Below, one piece after another: positions 1-5,649 of a stretch of 7,079 nt of DNA (position 1 is the stretch's first letter; every line of letters starts with the position of its first letter). A program made the translations under genes and the position numbers. The stretch lies in contig CALLYE010000151.1 in NCBI GenBank assembly GCA_937875545.1, forward strand, positions 1 to 7,079, given 5' to 3'. The notes under the pieces were generated by a model. That model worked only from the letters and a program-made list of their open reading frames with translations. It ran no database searches and was not told where the DNA came from. The stretch comes from DTU078 sp002397345. Its GTDB lineage: Bacteria; Bacillota; Clostridia; Oscillospirales; CAG-272.

Positions 1-1183
1 CGGTGATTGTGACCTCACCGCCGCAAATAATCGCGGCTATGGCTGCCGACATTGCGATACGGTGATCGTTGAAACTGTCAACCGCGCCGCCCGTCAGCGG
101 CGAGCCGGTTATCGCCAGCCCGTCTGGCAGTTCTTCCGCGATACCGCCCAGCGAACGTATCATGGCGGCGGTAGAGGTTATGCGATCGCTTTCTTTCAAG
201 CGCAGCCGCCGTCCTCCGGTAAAAAGCGTTTTACCTTTTGCGGCGGCTGCCGCGATAGCGAGAATGGGCAGCAGGTCGGGCACATCGGTCAAATCTATCC
301 CGCAGGCGTGTAAATCGCCGGTTTTGCGGGCGGTGACGTTATCGCCGTTAACCGTTATTTCCGCACCGAAACGGCGGAGCAGCTCGATAACCGCGCGGTC
401 GCCCTGCGGCGACGCCATGTCCAGTCCTGTCACATTCACCTCGCCGCCCAGCGCGCCCGCCGCGAGAAAAAATGCCGCGTTCGACCAGTCGCCGCCCGCT
501 TGTATATGCGCCGGTGAGCGGTACGGTTCGCCGCCGACGATAAATCGGCTGCCGCAAGCTGTGACCTCCACGCCGAATTCGCGCATCGCCGCGCGGGTTA
601 TGTCTACATATGACGCCGACTCGAGCGGCGAGGTCAGCGCAATTTCACCGCCGCCGCAGAGGGGCAGCGCGAGCAGAAGTCCGGTAATAAATTGCGAGCT
701 GACGTCGCCCGGCAATTTGAATTTGCCGCCTGTCATGCGCCCCGACAACGTAAACGGTAAACAGTCGGACGAGAATGACACACCATGCGCGGCGAGCTGC
801 GCGGTGAGCGCTCCTATGGGGCGCTCGGGCAGCCGCCCGGAGCCGGTGAAGTGTGTCCTTACACCCAGCGCGGCGGCGACAGGCAGTAAAAATCGCAGCG
901 TCGAGCCGCTTTCCACGCAGTCTGCGGTGCAATGAGAAAGCGCGTTTTCGGCGGGCGACGTTATCGGCGTCACCACCGCACCCTGCGCGGAGGGCTCAAT
1001 TTTTGCGCCCAGCGCGCGCAGGCAGCCGATTGTAGCGTCGATGTCGGCCGAGCTTGTGCGCATTATAATCTCGGTCGGGCGGTCGGCAAGCGCGGCGCAG
1101 ATGAGCAGACGGTGTGCCTCGGATTTTGATGTGACCGCAGCGATTTCTCCGCGCAAAAGTGCGGGCTTTATTAAAATGTCCAT
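1..1183 (-). CDS. aroA: 3-phosphoshikimate 1-carboxyvinyltransferase (EPSP synthase), 3' end cut by window edge
   Basis: It transfers the enolpyruvyl group of PEP to shikimate 3-phosphate, the sixth shikimate step, in the cytoplasm. I translated 394 codons from ATG 1183 to the window edge without a stop. Family motifs run in order: SKSEAHR (19-25, with K20, S21 and R25 for substrate binding), ESGSTLRF (91-98), RLPERPIG (117-124), the SSQF phosphate site (162-165), GDWSNAAF (231-238), VPDLLP with the likely catalytic Asp303, LKESDR (329-334, Glu331), and FNDHRIAM (371-378). The family is usually near 425-430 residues, so about 30-35 C-terminal residues, including the late conserved Lys, lie outside. 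The start is 2 bp after the aroB stop; a GGGG within the end of aroB, 8 nt before the ATG, is its only SD-like site, so translational coupling to aroB is likely. Identity is very secure. The truncation is due to the window, not a broken gene. Confidence 0.96.
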   Translation of the reverse strand, partial: MDILIKPALLRGEIAAVTSKSEAHRLLICAALADRPTEIIMRTSSADIDATIGCLRALGAKIEPSAQGAVVTPITSPAENALSHCTADCVESGSTLRFLLPVAAALGVRTHFTGSGRLPERPIGALTAQLAAHGVSFSSDCLPFTLSGRMTGGKFKLPGDVSSQFITGLLLALPLCGGGEIALTSPLESASYVDITRAAMREFGVEVTACGSRFIVGGEPYRSPAHIQAGGDWSNAAFFLAAGALGGEVNVTGLDMASPQGDRAVIELLRRFGAEITVNGDNVTARKTGDLHACGIDLTDVPDLLPILAIAAAAAKGKTLFTGGRRLRLKESDRITSTAAMIRSLGGIAEELPDGLAITGSPLTGGAVDSFNDHRIAMSAAIAAIICGGEVTIT

Positions 1184-1185
1184 GA

Positions 1186-2247
1186 TTATAACCCCGGTTT
1201 TATTATGCCGCGCAGCTCCTCAACCGGCGTTTCAAACAATTTGCAGTCGCCGATTCCGCGCGGTAGCACGAGCGTGATGCTGTCGCCCGAGCGCTTTTTA
1301 TCGGAGATCGCCGCGTCCGCGAGCGCATCGGCGGAAAAATCTGTTGCGGTCGGCAAGCCGCAAGCCCGGAGCGCAGCCAAAATTCGCGCGCACACTTCAT
1401 CGGAGCATCTGCCCAGTTTAACGGCGGCGCGTGTGATGATTGCGGTTCCAATGGCGACGGCGTGACCGTGACTGACTTTATAACCGCTCAATGTTTCAAC
1501 AGCGTGGCCGACGGTGTGACCCAGATTGAGCAGCTTGCGCTCTCCGCGCTCGAATTCGTCCGCCGCGACGATTTTTGCCTTATACATAACGCATTTTTTT
1601 ATAATTTCGTCGGCATTTTCGCGGATATTGCCCCGCTCGGCGAGCGAAAATAAATCTTCGCCGTCGAGGATGCCGGTTTTTATCACCTCCGCAACGCCGT
1701 CGGATAATACTTCGTCCGGAAGCGTGGATAAACAGTCGGGATCGATAATAACAGCCTGCGGCGGATAGAATAGTCCCGCCAAATTCTTGCCCGCGCGGAG
1801 ATCGGCGGCGGTTTTGCCGCCGACAGATGAATCGACACAGGCAAGCAGGGTGGTGGGAATTTGCGAATATTTGATACCGCGCATATAGCAGCCCGCCGCG
1901 AAGCCCGCAATGTCGCCGACAACGCCGCCTCCCAACGCGACAAGCGCGTCGGAACGGCTAAGTCTGTTATCCGCTAAAAATTCCAATATATCCGAAAGCG
2001 TTGAAAGGTTTTTTGACCCCTCGCCCGCCGGGAAAACGTATTCGATTACGATAAAACCCGCGCGCTCAAGCGAAGCACGCACGCGCTCCATATACAGCGG
2101 CGCGACGTTCGAGTCGGTGATAACAGCGATTTTTTTGCCGCTGAATACCGGCGCGAGCAGTTCGGCGCAGTTGCCTGTCAATCCGCGTCCGATGGTGACC
2201 GGATATCCCCGGCTGCTCCCGGCGGGAACGTTAATTTCGACGTTCAT
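1186..2247 (-). CDS. aroB: 3-dehydroquinate synthase
   Basis: It converts DAHP to 3-dehydroquinate using NAD and a divalent metal, the second shikimate step, in the cytoplasm. The 353 residues match the usual family length. Visible motifs are the nucleotide-binding GGGVVGDIAGF (106-116), PTTLLACVDSSVGGKT (131-146), NLAGLFYPP (155-163), DGVAEVIKTG (183-192), LNLGHTVGHAVE (240-251) and SHGHAVAIG (259-267). By analogy with the characterised enzymes the metal ligands should be Glu187, His244 and His260, with His248 in the active site; all are present. The third-ligand motif is HGH rather than the common HGE. ATG 2247 is preceded by a strong GGAGGGG at 2257-2263 with a 9-nt spacer. The gene starts 4 bp after the tyrA stop and ends 2 bp before aroA, so it is an internal operon gene with its own good ribosome binding site. 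Confidence 0.97.
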   Translation of the reverse strand: MNVEINVPAGSSRGYPVTIGRGLTGNCAELLAPVFSGKKIAVITDSNVAPLYMERVRASLERAGFIVIEYVFPAGEGSKNLSTLSDILEFLADNRLSRSDALVALGGGVVGDIAGFAAGCYMRGIKYSQIPTTLLACVDSSVGGKTAADLRAGKNLAGLFYPPQAVIIDPDCLSTLPDEVLSDGVAEVIKTGILDGEDLFSLAERGNIRENADEIIKKCVMYKAKIVAADEFERGERKLLNLGHTVGHAVETLSGYKVSHGHAVAIGTAIITRAAVKLGRCSDEVCARILAALRACGLPTATDFSADALADAAISDKKRSGDSITLVLPRGIGDCKLFETPVEELRGIIKPGL

Positions 2248-2251
2248 TTGT

Positions 2252-3121
2252 TCAATCCCCTCCGGCTGACGCCTTCTTTTCGCGTCCGTCGCGCAGCAAT
2301 GACCGTAAACGCCCGGCGTCGGACGCTTTAAGCGCGTCGAGGTATTCGCTTAAATTGCCGATGAGCACCTCGAGCTGCCCGGTCAAAAAATCGGCGTTAT
2401 CAAAAAACAGTTCCGTCCACATCTCCTCGTCCAGACGCGCTACGCGTGTCATATCGCGGTAGCTGCCGGCGGAAAAGCCCCGCCGCCGCTGCGCTTCGGG
2501 CGATTTTACATAGGCGTTGGAAACGATGTGCGCAAGCTGCGAGGTGAACGCGATTATGCGGTCGTGCTCCTCCGGCGTGGTGAAGGTCAGCGCGGCGAAC
2601 CCTATGTCGCTGAAAAAGGCTTTCAGCGTTTCGAGAAGCTGCGGACCGGAACGCGCGTCGGGCGTGAGTATCATCGAAGCGCCGTCGAACAGCTCCGCGC
2701 GGGAGTTTACAAATCCGCTGACCTCGCGCCCCGCCATCGGGTGTCCGCCGATATAGCCGAAGCCATATTCGGCAGCGATTGCGGCAAGCTCGGTGCAAAC
2801 TGCGCGCTTGACGCCGCATAAATCGCAGAGCAGCGCATTTTTTGAGATGTTCGCGGCGTTTTCCTTCGTCCATGCGATTGCGGCTGCGGGACGGAGCGCA
2901 AGCATTATCAAGTCGCAGGATGAAAGCTTGTCATTTTTCGCCGGAGCGCTGTTTTGCGACCCGCTGTTATCCAGCGTGCCGTCAATTGCGCCGCACAGAC
3001 GCGCGAGCGTCAGGGTCTCACGATTCAAATCGGCGCCGTAAACGGTGTGCGCGGTGCGCGATTTTATCGCTTTCGCCATTGACCCGCCGATGAGCCCTAA
3101 TCCAATAATACCAACTGTCAT
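2252..3121 (-). CDS. tyrA: Prephenate dehydrogenase (TyrA family, no ACT domain)
   Basis: It oxidatively decarboxylates prephenate to 4-hydroxyphenylpyruvate, the tyrosine branch. From ATG 3121 the protein has 289 residues. It opens directly with a Rossmann strand and GLGLIGGS (7-14); Asp31 at the end of the second strand suggests NAD rather than NADP. HPMAGRE (127-133) carries the conserved His127, TSQLAH (193-198) carries His198, and AGSYRDMTRVA (218-228) and the C-terminal helices complete the family pattern. There is no room for a C-terminal ACT domain, so Tyr feedback through that domain is not expected. Residues 52-65 form a polar, Ser/Asn-rich loop that looks like an insertion. An in-frame ATG at 3133 would add four residues (MAFN). 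I prefer 3121 because it fits the family N-terminus and overlaps the stop of the upstream micro-ORF as ATGA. Neither start has a clear SD, so translation is probably coupled. Confidence 0.93.
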   Translation of the reverse strand: MTVGIIGLGLIGGSMAKAIKSRTAHTVYGADLNRETLTLARLCGAIDGTLDNSGSQNSAPAKNDKLSSCDLIMLALRPAAAIAWTKENAANISKNALLCDLCGVKRAVCTELAAIAAEYGFGYIGGHPMAGREVSGFVNSRAELFDGASMILTPDARSGPQLLETLKAFFSDIGFAALTFTTPEEHDRIIAFTSQLAHIVSNAYVKSPEAQRRRGFSAGSYRDMTRVARLDEEMWTELFFDNADFLTGQLEVLIGNLSEYLDALKASDAGRLRSLLRDGREKKASAGGD

Positions 3122-3171
3122 ATTAAACGCCATGCACCGAAATGCACAAACAGCCCATAAAAATACCGCAT
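3118..3171 (-). CDS. Aromatic-rich 17-residue micro-ORF overlapping the tyrA start (repeat copy B)
   Basis: ATG 3171 opens a short frame that reads MRYFYGLFVHFGAWRLI and stops at TGA 3120-3118. Six of 17 residues are aromatic. An SD-like GAAGG at 3182-3186 lies 10 nt upstream. The stop overlaps the tyrA ATG as ATGA, the usual arrangement for reinitiation. It is the second of two tandem copies; the upstream copy encodes a related peptide. The features are seen directly; that it is translated and that it controls tyrA are inferences. It may instead be a passenger of a dispersed repeat. Confidence 0.5.
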   Translation of the reverse strand: MRYFYGLFVHFGAWRLI

Positions 3172-3309
3172 GGCGTTCACGCCTTCGATCTGCTTTCCTT
3201 TTGTATTTTCCACGCTAAACGCCATGCACCGAGGTGCGTAAACAGTCCATGAAAACACCGCATGGCGTTTGCGCCTCCGATTTGCCCTTCTCTTATATTT
3301 TTCACGCTG
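3126..3309 (-). repeat. Two tandem 92-bp imperfect repeat units with four complementary arms
   Basis: Unit 1 spans 3126-3217 and unit 2 spans 3218-3309, with an exact 92-bp period and no indels. I count 18 differences, all transitions (about 80% identity). Each unit contains AACGCCATGC and its exact complement GCATGGCGTT, at 3126-3135/3168-3177 and 3218-3227/3260-3269. In the minus-strand RNA the four 10-nt arms can pair 1:2, 3:4 or, alternatively, 2:3. Arm 3 holds the start codon of micro-ORF B, and arm 4 ends 4 nt before the tyrA start. No T-run follows any arm, so these are not intrinsic terminators. A translational control element or a dispersed repeat are both possible. Confidence 0.85.
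3177..3263 (-). CDS. 28-residue micro-ORF between aroF and tyrA (repeat copy A)
   Basis: ATG 3263 begins a frame reading MRCFHGLFTHLGAWRLAWKI over its first 20 residues, then eight polar, mostly basic residues, with a TGA at 3179-3177. A good SD, GGAGG at 3274-3278, sits 10 nt upstream. The first 16 residues align with copy B at 12 positions (C/Y, H/Y, T/V and L/F differ), and the length differs because copy B runs into a stop after RLI. It contains four aromatic residues. Its stop lies 5 nt before the start of copy B, so a ribosome could move from one to the next and then to tyrA. I do not recognise the peptide and no function is claimed. Translation is inferred from the SD and spacing only. 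Confidence 0.45.
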   Translation of the reverse strand: MRCFHGLFTHLGAWRLAWKIQKESRSKA

Positions 3310-3316
3310 CCACCAT

Positions 3317-4330
3317 TTACTGCGGCATCGTGTCCATGAATTCGTGCAGCGCGATTAATTTATGCGCGAGGGAATCGAACACCTCCGGGCGCAGCGACTG
3401 CGGACCGTCGCACAGCGCGCGCGCGGGGTCATTGTGCACCTCGATAATCAACCCGTCGGCGCCGGCGGCTGCCGCGGCGATGGCGAGGGGCGGTACGAGC
3501 GCCGCTTTGCCGGTGGCGTGGCTGGGGTCAATGATAATCGGCAGATGGGTCAGCTTCTTAAGCACGGGGACAGCGCCGATGTCGAGCGTGTTTCGCGTGT
3601 AGGTTTCGAACGTGCGGATACCACGCTCGCAGAGGATAACGTTTTCGTTGCCGCCCGCCATCACATATTCGGCGCTCATCAGCAGCTCCTCGTAAGTGGA
3701 CGACAGCCCGCGCTTGATAAGCACCGGCTTGCGTAGTTTGCCCAGTTCCTTGAGCAAATTGAAATTTTGCATGTTGCGCGCGCCGACCTGAATGACGTCG
3801 ACATCCTCGAACAGCGGCAATTGCGAAGCGTCCATCACCTCGGACACAATCGGCAGCCCCGTTTCCTCGCGCGCGATTTTGAGCAGTCTGATACCTTCGT
3901 CCTGCATTCCCTGGAACGCGTATGGCGAGGTGCGCGGCTTGAACGCGCCTCCGCGCAATAATGTCGCGCCGCTCGCTTTGACCGCGCGTGCTATTGCGAC
4001 GACCTGCTCCTCCGACTCGACCGAGCAGGGTCCGGCGATGAGCGTCAGCGACCCGCCGCCGATTTGTGTGTTGCCAACCTTCACAACGGTGTCCATCGGG
4101 TGGAATTTGCGATTGGCGTTTTTATAGGGTTCCTGCACGCGCTTGACGTCGGCGACAATGTCAAGAGCCGCGATGAGATCAATATCGAGCTTCGAGGTGT
4201 CGCCGATAAGCCCCAGAATGGTATGGTTTTCGCCCACGGAGGTGTGCACCTGCAAGCCTTTTTCCTCCAGCCACGCTACCAGCCCCGAAAACTGCTCTTT
4301 GTCGTAATCTTTTTTTAAAATAACAATCAT
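3317..4330 (-). CDS. aroF: 3-deoxy-7-phosphoheptulonate (DAHP) synthase with N-terminal ferredoxin-like regulatory domain
   Basis: It condenses PEP with erythrose 4-phosphate to DAHP, the committed step of aromatic biosynthesis. The 337 residues match the type I-beta enzymes, for example that of Thermotoga maritima. Residues 1-70 form a ferredoxin-like domain that in that enzyme mediates Tyr feedback, followed by the TIM barrel. Barrel motifs are LIAGPCSVES (97-106), GGAFKPRTSPYAFQG (127-141), VLIKRG (203-208), CERGIRTFE (234-242), DPSHATG (268-274) and IIEVHN (295-300). Metal ligands expected by alignment are Cys102, His271, Glu297 and Asp308, all present. The start at 4330 has AAAGGA 8 nt upstream, directly after an intrinsic terminator. 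The gene appears to be controlled twice: transcription by the leader attenuator and activity by the N-terminal domain. No terminator separates it from the micro-ORFs and tyrA, so co-transcription is expected. Feedback specificity (Tyr or Phe) cannot be read from sequence. Confidence 0.96.
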   Translation of the reverse strand: MIVILKKDYDKEQFSGLVAWLEEKGLQVHTSVGENHTILGLIGDTSKLDIDLIAALDIVADVKRVQEPYKNANRKFHPMDTVVKVGNTQIGGGSLTLIAGPCSVESEEQVVAIARAVKASGATLLRGGAFKPRTSPYAFQGMQDEGIRLLKIAREETGLPIVSEVMDASQLPLFEDVDVIQVGARNMQNFNLLKELGKLRKPVLIKRGLSSTYEELLMSAEYVMAGGNENVILCERGIRTFETYTRNTLDIGAVPVLKKLTHLPIIIDPSHATGKAALVPPLAIAAAAAGADGLIIEVHNDPARALCDGPQSLRPEVFDSLAHKLIALHEFMDTMPQ

Positions 4331-4350
4331 GTTTTTGTTCCTTTCTGAAT

Positions 4351-4381
4351 AAAAAGAGGCGCAGCCGGTTCGGCTGCGCCT
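4351..4381 (-). terminator. Intrinsic terminator in the aroF leader (attenuator)
   Basis: On the minus strand a perfect 11-bp GC-rich stem (AGGCGCAGCCG / CGGCTGCGCCT, 4381-4371 and 4367-4357) with a 3-nt AAC loop is followed after one base by TTTTT (4355-4351). It sits only 20 nt before the aroF start codon and about 160 nt after the expected transcription start. It therefore terminates inside the gene's own leader rather than after an upstream gene. It is the conditional terminator of the leader described at 4357-4514. Confidence 0.93.
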
Positions 4382-4514
4382 GAAATTTTAAATGTCCCGA
4401 TATTATCCCGGTAACACTTAACTTTTATGCGCTTCTATGCCAAACCGAAAAAGCTTTAGCGTAAAAATAATAGCTAAAGTAACGGTATTCGGCAAAAAAG
4501 CGATTATTATGCAT
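4357..4514 (-). promoter_or_regulatory. Transcription attenuator with alternative pause, antiterminator and terminator helices
   Basis: Three mutually exclusive helices can be drawn in the aroF leader RNA. The pause hairpin (4493-4439) pairs CTTTAGC (4479-4473) with GCTAAAG (4460-4454), extended by CCG/CGG and GCC/GGC. The antiterminator pairs CGGTTTGGC (4447-4439) with GCCGAACCG (4374-4366): nine pairs with one U-G, extendable by GCGC (4432-4429) with GCGC (4379-4376). The terminator (4381-4357) uses the same bases as the second arm. The Tyr/Phe codons lie in the first arm, and the leader stop codon lies just past the second arm. Stalling on YYFY should expose the second arm and permit read-through, while completed translation covers it and allows termination. 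The pairings were drawn by eye; no energies were computed. Confidence 0.8.
4425..4514 (-). CDS. 29-residue Tyr/Phe-rich leader peptide of aroF
   Basis: ATG 4514 to TAA 4427-4425 encodes 29 residues, of which five are Tyr, five Phe and one Trp. The core FFAEYRYFSYYFY (residues 6-18) includes the run YYFY (15-18, 4472-4461). A GGTGA that could pair with the 16S rRNA 3' end lies 5 nt upstream of the ATG. In-frame GTG codons just upstream are weaker alternative starts. The peptide is expected to be a sensor, not a functional product: a ribosome starved of charged tRNA-Tyr or tRNA-Phe would stall over the 5' half of the pause hairpin and leave the antiterminator arm free. The reading frame and composition are seen directly; translation and the sensing role are inferred from the classical trp/phe leader model. 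Confidence 0.88.
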   Translation of the reverse strand: MHNNRFFAEYRYFSYYFYAKAFSVWHRSA

Positions 4515-4547
4515 CGTTGTCACCACGGTAAAAAATGTCTTTCTCGT

Positions 4548-4576
4548 ATTATAACACAAAGTCAGCGCAATTGCAA
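4548..4576 (-). promoter_or_regulatory. Promoter of the aroF-tyrA-aroB-aroA operon
   Basis: A perfect TATAAT (4553-4548) is preceded by TTGCAA (4576-4571) at the optimal 17-bp spacing, on the minus strand. Four of six -35 bases match TTGACA. Transcription would start near 4541, giving a leader of about 210 nt that includes the leader peptide and terminator. Confidence 0.8.
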
Positions 4577-4594
4577 GAGGAAAAAACGAAATAT

Positions 4595-4642
4595 TTTGGC
4601 GGTAATAGTTGCCAGATTAATTAGGCAACTATTACCGCCAAA
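4595..4642. repeat. Perfect 19-bp inverted repeat between divergent promoters
   Basis: TTTGGCGGTAATAGTTGCC (4595-4613) and its exact complement (4624-4642) flank a 10-bp AT-rich spacer. It lies 18 bp beyond the -35 box of the aroF promoter and 16 bp before the -35 box of the rightward promoter. The genes diverge, so a terminator is not needed here. An operator for a dimeric or tetrameric regulator, or a remnant of a mobile hairpin, fits better. On the minus strand a T-rich stretch follows at a distance of about 10 bases, which leaves weak terminator activity possible. Confidence 0.85.
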
Positions 4643-4658
4643 CCAAATATAACGCGCC

Positions 4659-4688
4659 TTGACAATGCCATAACCACCGGGTTATACT
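4659..4688 (+). promoter_or_regulatory. Promoter of the short-chain dehydrogenase gene
   Basis: A consensus TTGACA (4659-4664) is followed, after 18 bp, by TATACT (4683-4688, five of six matches). The start of transcription would be near 4695, giving a short leader of about 25 nt with the SD AGGA before ATG 4720. Confidence 0.82.
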
Positions 4689-4719
4689 TTATAAAAAACT
4701 CAAGAGACAGGAAAATATC

Positions 4720-5454
4720 ATGTATTCGGATTTCTTTAAAAATAAAACCGCGGTCGTAACCGGCGGCTCGCATGGGATAGGCAGGCGCGTATGCGAGAAA
4801 TTCGCCGAGGCGGGCGCGTTTGTGTGGTCGATAAACCAAAACAGCGGCGGTGCGCTGCCGGGGATAGAAACGTTCGCAGGCGATGTCGGGGACGAGAGCG
4901 TTTTGCGCGCTTTCTCGGAGAAGGTTATAGAAACGCGGGGAAGCGTCGACTTTCTCATCAACAACGCTCCGCCGGCAATGCGCGGACTGCGCGACTGCAC
5001 ATACGATGATTTAATGTATGCGCTGCGTGTCGGCGTCGCCGCGCCGTTTATGCTGTCGAAGCTGTTCTGCGACCACTTCGCGCCGGGTGCGGCGATTGTC
5101 AACATCTCGTCCACGCGCGACAGTATGAGCCAGCCCTTCACCGAGAGCTATACAGCGGCGAAGGGGGGCATAGCGGCGCTGACCCACGCGCTGGCGATGA
5201 GCTTGGCGGGGCGTGTGCGCGTCAACGCGATCTTGCCCGGCTGGATAGACGTATCCGGCAGCACGGAGCATTCCGACGCGGACAAGCGCCAGCATCCCGC
5301 AGGCAGAATCGGCACACCCGACGATATTGCCGATATGGTGCTGTATCTCTGCTCGGACAAAGCGGGTTTTATTAACGGCGAAAACATAGTTATCGATGGC
5401 GGCATGACAAGGCAGATGATATACCATGGTGATAATGGGTGGGAGCTAATGTAG
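4720..5454 (+). CDS. Short-chain dehydrogenase/reductase (SDR), substrate unknown
   Basis: A 244-residue classical SDR, a cytosolic NAD(P)-dependent oxidoreductase of the FabG-like fold. TGGSHGIG (14-21) is the dinucleotide-binding turn. The catalytic Ser131, Tyr144 and Lys148 are present in ISS and YTAAK with the usual spacing, and LPGW and the C-terminal NGENIVIDGG complete the family pattern. Two features are off-pattern: the NNAG motif is NNAPP (81-85), and the position that normally holds the Asn of the catalytic tetrad appears to be Gly105 (in RVGVAAPF). With no basic residue evident at the end of the second strand (SINQNS, 37-42), cofactor preference is unclear. AGGA 7 nt upstream supports the start. 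It stands alone, divergent from the aro operon and convergent with the next gene. Naming it fabG would be unjustified, since the usual fatty-acid neighbours are absent. Confidence 0.9.
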   Translation: MYSDFFKNKTAVVTGGSHGIGRRVCEKFAEAGAFVWSINQNSGGALPGIETFAGDVGDESVLRAFSEKVIETRGSVDFLINNAPPAMRGLRDCTYDDLMYALRVGVAAPFMLSKLFCDHFAPGAAIVNISSTRDSMSQPFTESYTAAKGGIAALTHALAMSLAGRVRVNAILPGWIDVSGSTEHSDADKRQHPAGRIGTPDDIADMVLYLCSDKAGFINGENIVIDGGMTRQMIYHGDNGWELM

Positions 5455-5581
5455 AGGGCAGCGTATCAACATAAAAATAAAAAGAACCGTGCGTTTGGAT
5501 AACAAGCCCAAATGGACGGCGGAGTTATTAAAAACACGCGTATTGAAACATTTATTGCATGCTAATAAATATTAACCTATG

Positions 5582-5640
5582 TTTGCTGGGGGTCTGGGGG
5601 AGCATCTTATGCTCCCCCAGCGTATCCCCGTATCTCCGTA
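5582..5640. repeat. GC-rich hairpin repeat, copy 1
   Basis: A 12-bp perfect stem, CTGGGGGAGCAT (5594-5605) with ATGCTCCCCCAG (5609-5620), has a CTT loop and sits in flanks shared with 7020-7079 (TTTGC, GGGGGTCTGGGGGA, CTTAT, TCCCCCAGCGTAT, CCC). It lies between two convergent genes. No T-run follows on either strand, so it is not a canonical terminator, although it could act as a transcript-end hairpin. The rest of the 195-bp spacer 5455-5649 is AT-rich, and I see nothing else in it. Confidence 0.85.
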
Positions 5641-5649
5641 GCCATTACC

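Noticed and set aside
69..935. A 288-codon open frame on the plus strand opposite aroA
   Set aside because: It is the antisense shadow of a GC-rich gene. The minus strand gives an uninterrupted EPSP synthase with all family motifs, while the plus frame has a Ser/Pro/Arg-rich composition without a recognisable domain.
1..1183. aroA as a degraded pseudogene
   Set aside because: The missing C-terminus is at the window edge. There is no internal stop or frameshift, and the visible active-site motifs are intact.
3126..3309. A CRISPR-like array
   Set aside because: There are only two units, they are directly adjacent with no unique spacers, and the unit is 92 bp.
4331..4541. A T-box riboswitch in the aroF leader
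   Set aside because: The leader has a terminator, but I see no match to the conserved T-box sequence before it, and the aromatic codon-rich ORF gives a different and sufficient explanation.
4595..4642. An intrinsic terminator
   Set aside because: It lies between divergent promoters and has no adjacent T-run on the plus strand; on the minus strand the T-rich stretch starts too far from the stem.
4437..4652. A 71-codon plus-strand frame over the aroF leader
   Set aside because: It runs antisense through the leader peptide, promoter and inverted repeat and lacks an SD. The minus-strand features explain the sequence better.
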